Assembly (NCBI RefSeq): GCF_007713735.2
Contig: NZ_VMNW02000018.1
Span: forward strand, 62,001 to 126,000
Reading direction: 5' to 3'
Source of the DNA: Amycolatopsis acidicola
Lineage (GTDB): Bacteria > Actinomycetota > Actinomycetes > Mycobacteriales > Pseudonocardiaceae
DNA length: 64,000 bases
Within the stretch, counting starts at the first letter, position 1. Each line of letters begins with the position of its first letter. The notes beneath the pieces were generated by a model, which saw nothing but the letters and a program-made list of their open reading frames with translations, was not told where the DNA came from and did no database searches. Of the stretch, positions 16,694 to 25,542 are shown piece by piece. The translations under genes and the position numbers were made by a program.

Positions 16694-17764
16694 GTGAGCG
16701 AGTCCGTCAACGCCACCTATGCCGCCGCCGGGGTCGACATCGACGCCGGGGACGAGGCGGTCGAACTGCTGAAACCGCATGCCGAGCGGACGAGCAGGCC
16801 CGAGGTGCTCGGCGGGGTCGGCGGGTTCGCCGGGTTGTTCTCGCTGAAGCTCGACAGGTGGAAGGAGCCGGTGCTCGCGTCCTCCACGGACGGAGTCGGC
16901 ACCAAGATCGCGGTCGCGCAGGCGCTGGACAAGCACGACACGGTGGGCATCGACCTGGTCGCGATGGTCGTCGACGACCTGGTGGTCACCGGTGCCGAGC
17001 CGCTGTTCCTGCAGGACTACATCGCGGTCGGCAAGGTCCGCCCGCAGCGGATCGAGGCGCTCGTGTCCGGTATCGCCGAGGGCTGCGTCCAGGCGGGCGC
17101 GGCGCTGCTCGGCGGGGAGACGGCCGAGCACCCCGGGCTGATGGGCGAGCACGACTACGACCTGTCGGCCACCGGGATCGGGGTGGTCGAGGCCGCGGAC
17201 GTGCTGGGGCCGGACAGGGTCCGCCCTGGTGACGTGGCCATCGCGATGGGCTCGTCCGGGCTGCACTCCAACGGCTACTCGCTCGCGCGCCACGTGCTGC
17301 TCGAGATCGCCAGGATGCCGCTGGAGGGCCACGTCGAGGAGTTCGGCCGCACGCTGGGCGAAGAGCTGCTCGAGCCCACCCGGATCTACGCCAAGGACTG
17401 CCTGGCGCTGGCCGCCGAGGCCGAGGTGCGCACGTTCGCGCACATCACCGGCGGCGGCCTGGAGGCGAACCTCGCCCGCGTCATCCCGCACGGCCTCGAG
17501 GCGAGGCTGGAGCGCGGCACGTGGACGCCGGCGCCGGTGTTCGCCCTGATCGGGCAGCGCGGCAAGGTCCAGCGCGCCGAGATGGAGAAGACGTTCAACA
17601 TGGGCGTCGGCATGGTCGCCGTGGTCGGCGCCGAGGACGTGGACAGGGCGCTGGCCGTGCTGACGGCGCGGCACGTCCCGGCGTGGGTGCTCGGCGAGAT
17701 CCGCACGTCGGACAACGCCGAAGGCCCGCGCGCGGTGCTTTCCGGTGACCACCCGCGGTTCTAA
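16694..17764 (+). CDS. purM: phosphoribosylformylglycinamidine cyclo-ligase PurM
   Basis: PurM closes the imidazole ring, turning FGAM into AIR with ATP. The protein begins SESVNATYAAAGVDIDAGDEAVE, the usual family N-terminus, with LASSTDGVGTKIAVA (ATP/substrate loop), ALLGGETAEHPGLMG and MGSSGLHSNGYSLAR following. I prefer GTG 16694 (356 residues, GGAG 10 nt upstream); GTG 16661 would add 11 residues and overlap the purF stop as GTGA. Either way purF and purM form one operon. Confidence 0.96.
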   Translation: MSESVNATYAAAGVDIDAGDEAVELLKPHAERTSRPEVLGGVGGFAGLFSLKLDRWKEPVLASSTDGVGTKIAVAQALDKHDTVGIDLVAMVVDDLVVTGAEPLFLQDYIAVGKVRPQRIEALVSGIAEGCVQAGAALLGGETAEHPGLMGEHDYDLSATGIGVVEAADVLGPDRVRPGDVAIAMGSSGLHSNGYSLARHVLLEIARMPLEGHVEEFGRTLGEELLEPTRIYAKDCLALAAEAEVRTFAHITGGGLEANLARVIPHGLEARLERGTWTPAPVFALIGQRGKVQRAEMEKTFNMGVGMVAVVGAEDVDRALAVLTARHVPAWVLGEIRTSDNAEGPRAVLSGDHPRF

Positions 17765-17806
17765 AACCAGTGGTCGGCAGCCGGGCTCGCCGGGGATGAT
17801 CGGGAC

Positions 17807-18235
17807 ATGGTCACGGATCTCGCTGTCACCCGCCGCCTGGTGATCCCGGCCGGCGAGTTGCACGAGCGCTTCTCCCGGTCCTCCGGCCCCGGCGGCCAGG
17901 GTGTGAACACCACCGATTCCAGGGTGGAGCTGTCGTTCGATGTCGCCCGCTCACCGTCCATTCCGGACGATCTGCGCCCGAGGCTGTTGGCACGGCTGGC
18001 GAATCGGCTGTCCGACGGCGTGCTGACCATCGCGGCGAGCGAGCACCGCGCCCAGCTGGCGAACCGGGAAGCCGCCCGGCTCCGCCTTGTCTCGGCGTTG
18101 CGTGACGCGGCCGCGCCACCCCCGCCGAAACGGCGTCCCACCAAACCGAGCCGTGGTTCGAAGGAACGCCGTCTGGCGCAGAAAAAGCGCCGCAGCGACG
18201 TGAAACGCGGGCGCCGCGGCCGTTTCGACGACTAG
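17807..18235 (+). CDS. arfB: ribosome-rescue peptidyl-tRNA hydrolase ArfB
   Basis: ArfB frees stalled ribosomes by hydrolysing peptidyl-tRNA. The 142-residue protein has the release-factor catalytic loop SSGPGGQGVNTTDSRVEL (GGQ near residues 28-30) and a basic, Lys/Arg-rich tail (KKRRSDVKRGRRGR) that in the family enters the empty mRNA channel. Length fits. The start is ATG 17807; GATGAT lies 6 nt upstream, so it may be leaderless. It ends overlapping the convergent VanZ gene by 4 nt. Confidence 0.93.
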   Translation: MVTDLAVTRRLVIPAGELHERFSRSSGPGGQGVNTTDSRVELSFDVARSPSIPDDLRPRLLARLANRLSDGVLTIAASEHRAQLANREAARLRLVSALRDAAAPPPPKRRPTKPSRGSKERRLAQKKRRSDVKRGRRGRFDD

Positions 18236-18813
18236 CCGACGGGCTCCCGCACCGCTGTTGTCCGGGACCTCTGCACCGGAATGACCAACGGCTCGTTCCG
18301 GTCGGCCCAGCCACAGGTGAGCGTCGCGCTGGCGGCGACGCCGAGCGTGTTCAGCAGGACGTCGTCGGTCGAAGTGACCCGGCCCGAATGCAGGAAATGC
18401 TGCACGAGCTCGATGCACACCGACACCACGAACGCGAGGAATGTGATCCTCGGGATCGAGCGCAAAGCGCCCACCCGCAACGGCACCAGAAGCCCGAGCG
18501 GGGCGAGCAGCAGCAGATTCCCCGCGATCTGCCACAGCGAACCGTCGCCGGTGAACTCGGTGAGGATGTCCGAACCGGGCATCAGGTGCAGCGAGCTGCT
18601 CCGCGCGGATCCGATGGGGATCATCGTCAACGCGAGGATTTCCAGTGATACCAACAGAATGCCGATGTCCAGCCCGGCCGTGCCCGCCGCGACCCACGCC
18701 GGCCGGGTGCGTGCGCGCCAGTTGGTGAGCAGCCGCCAGCCGAACAGTGCGAACGGTAACGCGATGATCGTGACCGGAACCAGAACCCCGAAACTGACCG
18801 ACAGAACTCCCAC
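18232..18813 (-). CDS. VanZ-family membrane protein
   Basis: About 193 residues with four to five membrane helices and the VanZ-like core: NLLLLAPLGLLVPLRVGAL, CIELVQHFLHSGRVTSTDDVLLNTLG. VanZ proteins are linked to teicoplanin tolerance in enterococci, but most actinomycete members are uncharacterised. GTG 18813 has GAAGG 7 nt upstream and is chosen over the long frame from 19011, whose first 66 residues overlap the upstream gene and look non-coding. A second VanZ gene lies at 44399. Confidence 0.82.
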   Translation of the reverse strand: MGVLSVSFGVLVPVTIIALPFALFGWRLLTNWRARTRPAWVAAGTAGLDIGILLVSLEILALTMIPIGSARSSSLHLMPGSDILTEFTGDGSLWQIAGNLLLLAPLGLLVPLRVGALRSIPRITFLAFVVSVCIELVQHFLHSGRVTSTDDVLLNTLGVAASATLTCGWADRNEPLVIPVQRSRTTAVREPVG

Positions 18814-18946
18814 GCGCACCCCTTCCCCGACGTACAAAAACGATCTTCGCAGCGGAATCGGGGAACGGCAGAGCCAATCGAGTGCTCTTTGAGGTGAAAT
18901 CCTGTCGGGTCCGCGTGTCGTTTCCGGGACGTTAACCGCTTTGCTG

Positions 18947-19843
18947 CTAACGCATCGCCAAGGACAGCGCGCTATCCAGAATGCGTTGCAGATGCAGGCC
19001 CCGGCGCACATCGCACGGATGCTCCGTGGTGCCGGTGGCGATCATCGCGGCGAAATCGTCGAGCAGCGACGTGTACCGCTCGACGCCGGGAACCGGCTGC
19101 CTGGCGAGGCTGCGGAAACCGTGCTCGCCGAACACCGCGAGATCGGCCACCGTCGGCTGCACCGGCAGGTTGATCGACAGCGTGGCCGTGCTCGTCGCGC
19201 CGCCCTCGTGCGCGAAGACCAGTTGCCACAGGTCCCGCGGAGTGCGATGCGCGGCCACGACCTCGACGATCGGGCCGAGCGCGGCGTCGAGGAGATCGAT
19301 GATGTGCGGGCCGACGTCGGCCAGCGCGCCATCTTCGTGCCGCCACGGCGAAGCGCTGTACGGGCCCGCGAGCAGAGCGCCCGAAAGCCAGCGCGCTGTG
19401 CCGCCCGTCCAGCCGCCGTCCGCGGCGAGCGCGGCCAGCCATTCCCTGGTTTCCGTGGCATAGCGCAAAGTCAGCACGACCAGGCTCGCGACGCCCGCGC
19501 CGGTGACCGCCTCGACGAGCCGCTCGGCGGCGGGAACGTCGGGCGCGATCGGCTTTTCGAGGATCACGTGCTTGCCGGCCTCGGCCGCGCGCACCGCCAG
19601 CTCCGCCTGCACGACGGGCGGCACCGCGAACGCGACCGCGTCGACCTGGCCGAGCAGCTCCTCGAAGGAATCGGCGACGGCGGCGCAGTGCACGTCCGCC
19701 AGCTCACGAGCCGCTTCCGCGCGACGAGCCCAAACCGCCGTCAACGTGACACCGGGATGGTTGGCCAGCCCCGGCGCGTGCACCGACTTCGCCCACGGGC
19801 CCGCGCCGACGAGGCCGACGCGGAGCGGATCGCCGGAAGTCAT
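18947..19843 (-). CDS. Gfo/Idh/MocA-family NAD(P)-dependent oxidoreductase
   Basis: A 298-residue protein with the Rossmann motif RVGLVGAGPWAKSVHAPGL at residue 8, then KHVILEKPIAPDVPAAERLV carrying the EKP signature of the family. The C-terminal half is the usual alpha/beta substrate domain. These enzymes oxidise or reduce sugars, inositol or similar; the substrate is not predictable. It starts within the end of the 3-hydroxyacyl-CoA dehydrogenase gene (ATGA overlap 19840-19843), so they share a transcript. Confidence 0.88.
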   Translation of the reverse strand: MTSGDPLRVGLVGAGPWAKSVHAPGLANHPGVTLTAVWARRAEAARELADVHCAAVADSFEELLGQVDAVAFAVPPVVQAELAVRAAEAGKHVILEKPIAPDVPAAERLVEAVTGAGVASLVVLTLRYATETREWLAALAADGGWTGGTARWLSGALLAGPYSASPWRHEDGALADVGPHIIDLLDAALGPIVEVVAAHRTPRDLWQLVFAHEGGATSTATLSINLPVQPTVADLAVFGEHGFRSLARQPVPGVERYTSLLDDFAAMIATGTTEHPCDVRRGLHLQRILDSALSLAMR

Positions 19844-20700
19844 TCGTAGGAGTAGAAGCCGCGGCCGCTCTTCTTACCGAGCAGGCCCGCGTCGACCATG
19901 CGCAGCAACAGCGGCGGCGGCGAGTACAACGGCTCCTTGAACTCGTCGTACATCGACTCCGCGATGGCCTTGATCGTGTCCAGGCCGATCAGGTCGGACA
20001 GCCGCAACGGCCCCATCGGGTGCGCGGTGCCCAGCTCCATCCCGCGGTCGATGTCCTGCGCCGAGGCGAACCCGGACTCGATCATGCGGACGGCCGAGAG
20101 CAGGTAGGGCACCAGCAGCGAGTTCACGATGAAGCCCGCACGGTCCTGCGACCGGATGACCGTCTTGCCCAGCAACCCGGTGGCGTGCTCCTCGGCGCGC
20201 TTGACCGTCTCTTCGCCGGTCAGCAGCGAGGGCACCAGTTCCACCAGTGGCAGCACCGGGACCGGGTTGAAGAAGTGGATGCCGACCACCTGGGCGGGGC
20301 GGCCGGTGGCCATGCCCAGCTTCATGATCGGGATCGAGGAGGTGTTGGACGCGAAGATCGCGTCCTCGCGCTCGACGATCTTGTCCAGCGAGCGGAAGAC
20401 CTCCAGCTTGGCGGCCTCCTGTTCGATGACCGCCTCCACCACGAGATCGCGGTCCGCGAAGGCCGCGAGGTCCGTGGTGAACACGAGGCGGTCCAACGCC
20501 GCCGCCGCGTCCTCCTCGGAGAGCTTGCCGCTGCGGACACCGCGTTGCAGCGACTTCTCGATCCTCGCCCTACCCGCGTCCAACGCGGGCTGGCTGACTT
20601 CGGTGACCACCACGTGGGCGCCCGCTCGCGCGTGCACCTCCGCGATCCCCGAGCCCATCAGCCCGGCACCGATGACGCCTACCCGCTCAATGTCCGCCAC
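19840..20700 (-). CDS. 3-hydroxybutyryl-CoA dehydrogenase
   Basis: The 286-residue enzyme oxidises (S)-3-hydroxyacyl-CoA with NAD in fatty-acid degradation or reduces acetoacetyl-CoA. Landmarks are the N-terminal VGVIGAGLMGSGIAEVHA, DLVVEAVIEQEAAKLEVF, FASNTSSIPI and GIHFFNPVPVLPLVELV (catalytic His), and a C-terminal helical dimerisation domain with RAGFIVNSLLVPYLLSAVRM. The size fits FadB2/Hbd/PaaH. It heads the operon with the Gfo/Idh gene. Confidence 0.93.
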   Translation of the reverse strand: MADIERVGVIGAGLMGSGIAEVHARAGAHVVVTEVSQPALDAGRARIEKSLQRGVRSGKLSEEDAAAALDRLVFTTDLAAFADRDLVVEAVIEQEAAKLEVFRSLDKIVEREDAIFASNTSSIPIMKLGMATGRPAQVVGIHFFNPVPVLPLVELVPSLLTGEETVKRAEEHATGLLGKTVIRSQDRAGFIVNSLLVPYLLSAVRMIESGFASAQDIDRGMELGTAHPMGPLRLSDLIGLDTIKAIAESMYDEFKEPLYSPPPLLLRMVDAGLLGKKSGRGFYSYE

Positions 20701-20743
20701 GCCAGCCTCCTAGCTCGATGCGAACTCGGACAGCACGAGGAAC

Positions 20744-20778
20744 GAGGGCAGGCTCCGGGAACCCCGGAGCCCACCCTC
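20744..20778 (-). terminator. hairpin terminator after DUF3073 gene
   Basis: GGCTCCGGG/CCCGGAGCC (9 bp, 3-nt loop) is extended after a CA/CA mismatch by GAGGG/CCCTC. It begins 16 nt downstream of the DUF3073 stop on the minus strand. No T-run follows. Confidence 0.7.
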
Positions 20779-20793
20779 GCTTCTCGACTGTCG

Positions 20794-20982
20794 TCAACGA
20801 CGGTAGTCGTCGTCGTACTGATCCGCGTACGGATCCTCGTACCCGTCGTCCTCGTCGTGAGAGTTCTGAGAGGATTTACCTGACAGCTCGCGCTGCAAAG
20901 CATCGAAGTCCGTGTCGTGAGTGCTGTATTTGAGCTCTCGCGCCACCTTCGTCTGCTTGGCCTTAGCCCGGCCGCGCCCCAT
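20794..20982 (-). CDS. DUF3073 family small protein
   Basis: The 62-residue protein begins MGRGRAKAKQTKVARELKYS and ends in an acidic, Tyr-rich tail (DDGYEDPYADQYDDDYRR). This is the actinobacterial DUF3073 family, found close to purM in mycobacteria and streptomycetes. Function is unknown; the basic head and acidic tail suggest binding to RNA, DNA or ribosomes, which is inference. The ATG at 20982 is chosen because homologs start MGRGRAKAK. It diverges from the 297-residue unknown gene. Confidence 0.88.
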   Translation of the reverse strand: MGRGRAKAKQTKVARELKYSTHDTDFDALQRELSGKSSQNSHDEDDGYEDPYADQYDDDYRR

Positions 20983-21178
20983 GGCTCGACCCCCTCGCAC
21001 AGGGACGGGGCGGCCGGGGGAAACGGCGGCCCCGCATGTCTCGACAACTATTTCCTGTCCATACCGTACCTTGTCGCGGGGGGAGAATGCGACGTGGCTT
21101 CTCCTCCCGTGGCGAGAGTCTCTCCGGCTTCCCCGACTCGGTGCGCGCCGACGGGTGGCGACGTGCCACGATTCAACG
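20983..21178. other. 196-nt divergent intergenic region
   Basis: No coding potential is convincing here. It contains the upstream region of the DUF3073 gene and a weak -10 (CACGAT, 21167-21172) exactly 6 nt before the GTG of the rightward gene. No strong inverted repeat was seen. Confidence 0.5.
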
Positions 21179-22072
21179 GTGCTCCGACCGTTCGTTGCCT
21201 ATCTCCGGGTCTACGAACCCCTGTCCGCTTTCGGCGAACCACCCTCTGACCAGCTACGGAAGGCCGTCGAGGCCGCCACGCTGACGAGAGCGTCGGCAGG
21301 CGAGCGAGAGCAGCGCATGTGGCTCAAATCACAGGCCGCGGCGCCGGTCCGGCTTCTCCCGGCGGAGCTTGCCGACGGCCGCGCGGCGCCGAGCACGAAC
21401 ACCGACGTTCTCGTGCTGGATCCGGCCGAGGTGCCCGGCGCGAAGGGGTCCGCGCCCCTGGTCTGTCCGCTCGAACTCCGGGCCCGTTCCGCCGCCGCGC
21501 TGGTGAGTTTCCTCGGCGACGCGTCGCCCGCGCTGAAGGCGACGGTGCTGGAAGCGGGCGGCGTCACGGCAGACTCGGTGCGCTCCCGCACGAGCGCCGC
21601 GCTCGGTGAGTTGAACAAGGCGGCCGTGCACGTCCTATCCACCACGTGGACGGTGCCGCTGCCGTGGTTCGCGCTGGTGGATCCCGACCAGCGGCGGTTG
21701 AACCTCGGCACGGGACTGACCGACCCGGAGCGTGAACTGTCCTGGCGCGTTTCGATGGCCGACGCGCTGCGCCGCGCGGCCGAGGCCCGCGAGCTGGTGG
21801 AGTCCACCCTCGGCGATTCGGGGCCGACGCGGATCCTCGTCGAGACCGAACACTGGCTGGGCAACTTCGACCCGGATTCGGTCGTGGAACTGGACTACGG
21901 CGGGCTCGTGCAGCTGATCGGCGACCCGATCCTGGAGTCCGACACCTCGGCCGAGGAGGTGCACGCGATCCTGGAAGCCCTGCGCACCGGGGCCGTCGAG
22001 CAGCTGGCCGAACTCTTCAACGATCTCCGCGAGTACTGGAGCGAGCTGGCCGCCCGCGAGCACTTCAACTAG
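21179..22072 (+). CDS. conserved actinobacterial protein of unknown function
   Basis: The 297-residue soluble protein starts at GTG 21179 (VLRPFVAYLRVYEPLSAF). The middle reads NTDVLVLDPAEVPGAKG, then TTWTVPLPWFALVDPDQRR and ARELVESTLGDSGPTRILVET, and the acidic C-terminus ends LFNDLREYWSELAAREHF. I know no characterised relative. The start lies 6 nt after CACGAT, so it may be leaderless. Its end overlaps the convergent rsiG-like gene by 4 nt, a tight arrangement. Confidence 0.75.
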   Translation: MLRPFVAYLRVYEPLSAFGEPPSDQLRKAVEAATLTRASAGEREQRMWLKSQAAAPVRLLPAELADGRAAPSTNTDVLVLDPAEVPGAKGSAPLVCPLELRARSAAALVSFLGDASPALKATVLEAGGVTADSVRSRTSAALGELNKAAVHVLSTTWTVPLPWFALVDPDQRRLNLGTGLTDPERELSWRVSMADALRRAAEARELVESTLGDSGPTRILVETEHWLGNFDPDSVVELDYGGLVQLIGDPILESDTSAEEVHAILEALRTGAVEQLAELFNDLREYWSELAAREHFN

Positions 22073-22656
22073 ACGTCGTCGCGGGCGCGTTCGGCGGCCA
22101 GCAGGTCGTCGACCGAGGCGGCGCCTTTGGCGTAGCGGGCGGCGATTTCGGAGTTGAACAGGTCGACCACCGCCTGCACCTCGCGGCGCCGGGCGGACAC
22201 CGAGGACTCTTCCTCGGTGTAGTCGCGCAGGGTCCCGACGAGCTTCTCGTCGGAGAGTGAGACCACGTCGGACAGATCCGAATTGCCGACCAGCGCCTCG
22301 GCCTGCCTGCGATGGTCACCCGCGCGCGAAGGCTCCAGCACCTGGTGCCGCCCCGAGCCACGAGCCGGGCGGAGCGCGTTGTCGGACAGGATCGTGGCCA
22401 GCTGGTCGACGATGCTGCTCTCACTGCCGCCGCTGCTTCGCCGCTGCTGTTCCGCACGCACGATGTCGATCCGGGCGTGCAGGAGCCTGCGCAGGTAGGA
22501 GAGGTCTGTCTCCTCCTGCGCGGCCTCGTCACGGCGCTCGCGGAGCTGCCCCAGCGACAGCTGCGCCAGGCCCTCCACGTAACCGGGGGCCAGGACGCGG
22601 TCGATGCGGCGGCGTCCTCCCGGCCGGACTTCGATCACGCCGACATCCTGCTCCAT
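22069..22656 (-). CDS. rsiG: RsiG-like c-di-GMP-binding anti-sigma factor
   Basis: The 195-residue helical protein carries two copies of the pattern known for Streptomyces and Rubrobacter RsiG, E(X)3S(X)2R(X)3Q(X)3D. The first is E49, S53, R56, H60, D64 (His in place of Gln); the second is exact: E150, S154, R157, Q161, D165. RsiG uses these helices to bind a c-di-GMP dimer and then holds sigma WhiG, delaying sporulation. The middle (about 70-135) is polar. It is read after ygfZ on the same strand with a 33-nt gap. No whiG is in the window. Symbol by similarity of motif and layout. Confidence 0.8.
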   Translation of the reverse strand: MEQDVGVIEVRPGGRRRIDRVLAPGYVEGLAQLSLGQLRERRDEAAQEETDLSYLRRLLHARIDIVRAEQQRRSSGGSESSIVDQLATILSDNALRPARGSGRHQVLEPSRAGDHRRQAEALVGNSDLSDVVSLSDEKLVGTLRDYTEEESSVSARRREVQAVVDLFNSEIAARYAKGAASVDDLLAAERARDDV

Positions 22657-22689
22657 GCGCCGGGAGTACGCCAGGTCGGGTTCGCCCAG

Positions 22690-23817
22690 TCAGCCACGGA
22701 GCCTCGCCGCCGCGGCCCGGCCCGGCGCGGCGCCTTCCGCCGGCACCGAGTCCGGGTCGACCGCCGCCTGGACCACCCTGTCCTCGTCACCTGCGAGGAG
22801 TTCGGCGTCCACCGGCGCGGAACGCTTGAGCAACGCCAGCGCGACAGGGCCCAGCTCGTGGTGCTGTGCCACGCTGCCGATCCGGCCGACCACTCGTTCG
22901 CCGAGCCTCACCGGATCACCCGTCTCGGGGTAGATCTCGGGCGAGCCGTCCAGGTGCAGCAACACCATCCGCCGCGGCGGGCGGCCGACGTTGAACACCT
23001 TCGACACCGTCTCCTGCCCGCGGTAGCAGCCCTTCGCGACGTGCGCCGCGCTGCCGATCCAGTTCACCTCGTGGGGGATGGTGCGCTCGTCGGTGTCCAC
23101 CCCGAGCCGCGGCCGCAGGGATTCCACGCGCAACGCGTCGAACGCCCAGGTGCCCGCCGGGCGCGCGCCGGCGTCGGTGATCCGCCGCCACCACGTCGTC
23201 AGCTCCGCGCGCGGGACCACCAGATCGACACTGCTGCGCCCCGGCCACGGCATCCGCCGGGCGAAGCCGCCATCGAACGCGCTCACCGAGTACGGTTCCG
23301 CGCCGAGCGTGATGTCCAAAGTGGACATAATCCGGTCCGCGTCGGGGCCGAGCAGCGTGAGCAACGCCAGCTCGCCGGTGACGTCCTCGATCTCCACCTT
23401 GGACCAGAACTTCATGGCCTCGAAGTACTCGCGCAGCGTCTGCGGGCCGCCCTTCGGCAGCGCGCCGGTGGCCTTCGCGCCCGGGTCGCTGTCCAGGTAC
23501 ACGGTTTCGCCGATGTGCGCGAGCACCATGTGCGTGTCGATGTGGCCCTGGCTGTCCAGCACGAGCGCCTCGGTGCCCGTGCCCTCGGCCAGTTCGGTGA
23601 CGTGCTGGGAGATGACCAGGTGCAACCAGGACAACCGCTCCGGCCCGGTCACCTTCAGCACCTCGCGGTGCGAGCGGTCGACCACCGCGACACCGCGCGT
23701 GGCCGTGCGCTGCTCGGCGAACGGGTCACCCCAGTGCCAGGGCACGCCTTGTTCCGGATGGCCGTCCGGTGGCGCGATCGATCCAGGAGCTTCCAGCAGG
23801 GGTGACTGACAAGTCAT
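22690..23817 (-). CDS. ygfZ: YgfZ/GcvT folate-binding protein
   Basis: The 375-residue protein is a GcvT-like tetrahydrofolate-binding protein that in other bacteria helps repair or assemble iron-sulfur clusters. The signature KGCYRGQETVSKV is at about residue 250-262, with LDSQGHIDTHMVLAHIGETVYLD in the N-terminal domain. ATG 23817 lies 7 nt after TACCAT on the minus strand, with no Shine-Dalgarno, so it looks leaderless; the longer frame to 24252 overlaps the divergent aminotransferase gene and is rejected. Confidence 0.92.
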   Translation of the reverse strand: MTCQSPLLEAPGSIAPPDGHPEQGVPWHWGDPFAEQRTATRGVAVVDRSHREVLKVTGPERLSWLHLVISQHVTELAEGTGTEALVLDSQGHIDTHMVLAHIGETVYLDSDPGAKATGALPKGGPQTLREYFEAMKFWSKVEIEDVTGELALLTLLGPDADRIMSTLDITLGAEPYSVSAFDGGFARRMPWPGRSSVDLVVPRAELTTWWRRITDAGARPAGTWAFDALRVESLRPRLGVDTDERTIPHEVNWIGSAAHVAKGCYRGQETVSKVFNVGRPPRRMVLLHLDGSPEIYPETGDPVRLGERVVGRIGSVAQHHELGPVALALLKRSAPVDAELLAGDEDRVVQAAVDPDSVPAEGAAPGRAAAARLRG

Positions 23818-23848
23818 ACCTTCGATGGTAGGTGAGTACGGTGGGTCC

Positions 23849-24703
23849 ATGCGCGTACTCGTTTTCCTCGACGGCACCGTCGCGGACCCCGACTCCCCGC
23901 ACATCCGGGTCGACGACCTCGGGCTCATGCGCGGCGACGGCATCTTCGAAACGGTCCTGATCGCCGACGGGCAGCCGCGTGAGCTGCGGCCGCACCTGGA
24001 CAGGCTGGCCCGGTCGGCGTCGATGCTCGACCTGCCGGAGCCGGACGACGAGGCCTGGCAGCGCGCCACCGCGCAGGTGATCGAGAAGTGGGCCGCCGGG
24101 CCGGAGTTCGCGCTGAAACTGGTGTACACGCGCGGTGTCGACGGTGATCCGGAGGCGAAGCCGACCGCGTTCGCGATGGGCATCCCGATCGACGAGAAGA
24201 TCATCCGCGCCCGCCGCGAAGGCGTCGCGGCGGTGACTCTGGACAGGGGCATCGACCCGGGGCTGGCGGAACGCGCACCGTGGCTCCTGCTGGGCGCGAA
24301 GTCGCTGTCCTACGCGGTCAACATGGCGGCGAGCCGGGAGGCCGCGCGGCGCGGGGCGCAGGACGTGATCTTCACGACCACCGACGGCTCGGTGTTCGAA
24401 GGCCCCACGTCGAACGTCATCGTGGCGCGCGACAAGACGCTGTACACGCCGCCCGCCACCATCGGCATCCTGCCGGGCACCACGCAGGCGGCGGTGTTCC
24501 GCGGCGCCGAGCGCGCGGGCTGGAACACCAAGATCGAGCCGCTGCGGGCTTCGGACCTGCGCGAGGCGGACGGGGTCTTCCTCGCGTCGTCGGTGCGGAA
24601 GCTGACCAGGGTGCACACCCTCGACGGCGAGCGGCTGCGTGATTCCAGCGCGATCCACGCCGAGCTGGCCGCGGCGTACGAGAGCGTCTACACCGGCAAG
24701 TAA
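23849..24703 (+). CDS. class IV aminotransferase, aminodeoxychorismate lyase-like
   Basis: The 284-residue PLP protein has the fold-type IV pattern: RVDDLGLMRGDGIFETVLIADG, LKLVYTRGVDGDPEAKP, the Lys region LGAKSLSYAVNMAASREA and DVIFTTTDGSVFEGPTSNVIV. It could be aminodeoxychorismate lyase (PabC, folate) or a branched-chain/D-amino acid transaminase; the neighbour YgfZ binds folate, which favours PabC. ATG 23849 is 6 nt after TACGGT (23837-23842), a leaderless start paired with that of ygfZ. Its 3' end overlaps pxpC by 16 nt. Confidence 0.88.
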   Translation: MRVLVFLDGTVADPDSPHIRVDDLGLMRGDGIFETVLIADGQPRELRPHLDRLARSASMLDLPEPDDEAWQRATAQVIEKWAAGPEFALKLVYTRGVDGDPEAKPTAFAMGIPIDEKIIRARREGVAAVTLDRGIDPGLAERAPWLLLGAKSLSYAVNMAASREAARRGAQDVIFTTTDGSVFEGPTSNVIVARDKTLYTPPATIGILPGTTQAAVFRGAERAGWNTKIEPLRASDLREADGVFLASSVRKLTRVHTLDGERLRDSSAIHAELAAAYESVYTGK

Positions 24704-25542
24704 CGGAAGCGGACGGCGGTCCCGGGGCGCGCCTGCGCCAGCGCGGGCAGCGCTTCCCGCGCCACCACCCCGATCACCGGATAACCGCCGGTGGTCGGGT
24801 GGTCGGCGAGGAACACCACGGGCAGGCCGCTCGGCGGTACCTGGATCGCGCCGGTGATCAGCCCTTCGCTGGGCAGCTCGCGTTCTTCCTTACGTTGCAA
24901 GGGAGTTCCGTCGAGGCGCAGGCCCACCCGGTTCGACTCGGCCGTCACTGTCCAGCGCGCGGCGAGGCGGTGCGCGGCGTCGTCGAACCAGTCGTCGCGC
25001 GGGCCGAGCAGCACCGGCACGAGTAGTTCCGGCGGCGGGCAGGCGGCGGCGAGTTCGTCGGCACCTCCCGGAATGCCTTGCGCCGCACCGAGTGGGACGA
25101 CGTCTCCTGGCGCGAGCGGGGGCGGGCCGATCTCGGAGAGCACGTCCCTGGACCGGCTGCCCAGTTCCGCGTCCACCGCGATTCCGCCGGAAACCGCCAG
25201 ATAGCACCGCAATCCCGCGGCGGGGGTCCCGATCTCCAGCGTCTGACCGGCCGTGACGAACACGGGGACGTGCGAGCCCGCCTGCCGCCCGTCGACGGTG
25301 ACCGAGACCGCCGGCCCGGTCACGGCGATCGTGCAGGAAGCTTGGGCACGACAGGAAAAGCCACCCAACAGCAGTTCGAGACCCGCTTCGTGCGAGGCGT
25401 TGCCGACTAGCCTGTTGGCCAGCCTCAGCGCGGGCACGTCGAGCGCTCCGGACGGAGGCACGCCGAGCTGCCCCAGCCCCGGCCTGCCGAGGTCCTGCAC
25501 CAGCGCCGAAGGCCCGGGCGCGAGCACCTCCAGCGACCTCAC
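24688..25542 (-). CDS. pxpC: 5-oxoprolinase subunit PxpC (biotin-dependent carboxyltransferase family)
   Basis: PxpC works with PxpA and PxpB to open 5-oxoproline to glutamate with ATP. The 284-residue protein begins LEVLAPGPSALVQDLGRPGLGQ with GVPPSGALDVPALRLANRLVGN, the AHS2 pattern, and ends with PVVFLADHPTTGGYPVIG. It overlaps the pxpB stop by 4 nt. No pxpA (LamB/YcsF) gene is in the window, so the third subunit must be elsewhere. Confidence 0.9.
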   Translation of the reverse strand: MRSLEVLAPGPSALVQDLGRPGLGQLGVPPSGALDVPALRLANRLVGNASHEAGLELLLGGFSCRAQASCTIAVTGPAVSVTVDGRQAGSHVPVFVTAGQTLEIGTPAAGLRCYLAVSGGIAVDAELGSRSRDVLSEIGPPPLAPGDVVPLGAAQGIPGGADELAAACPPPELLVPVLLGPRDDWFDDAAHRLAARWTVTAESNRVGLRLDGTPLQRKEERELPSEGLITGAIQVPPSGLPVVFLADHPTTGGYPVIGVVAREALPALAQARPGTAVRFRYLPV

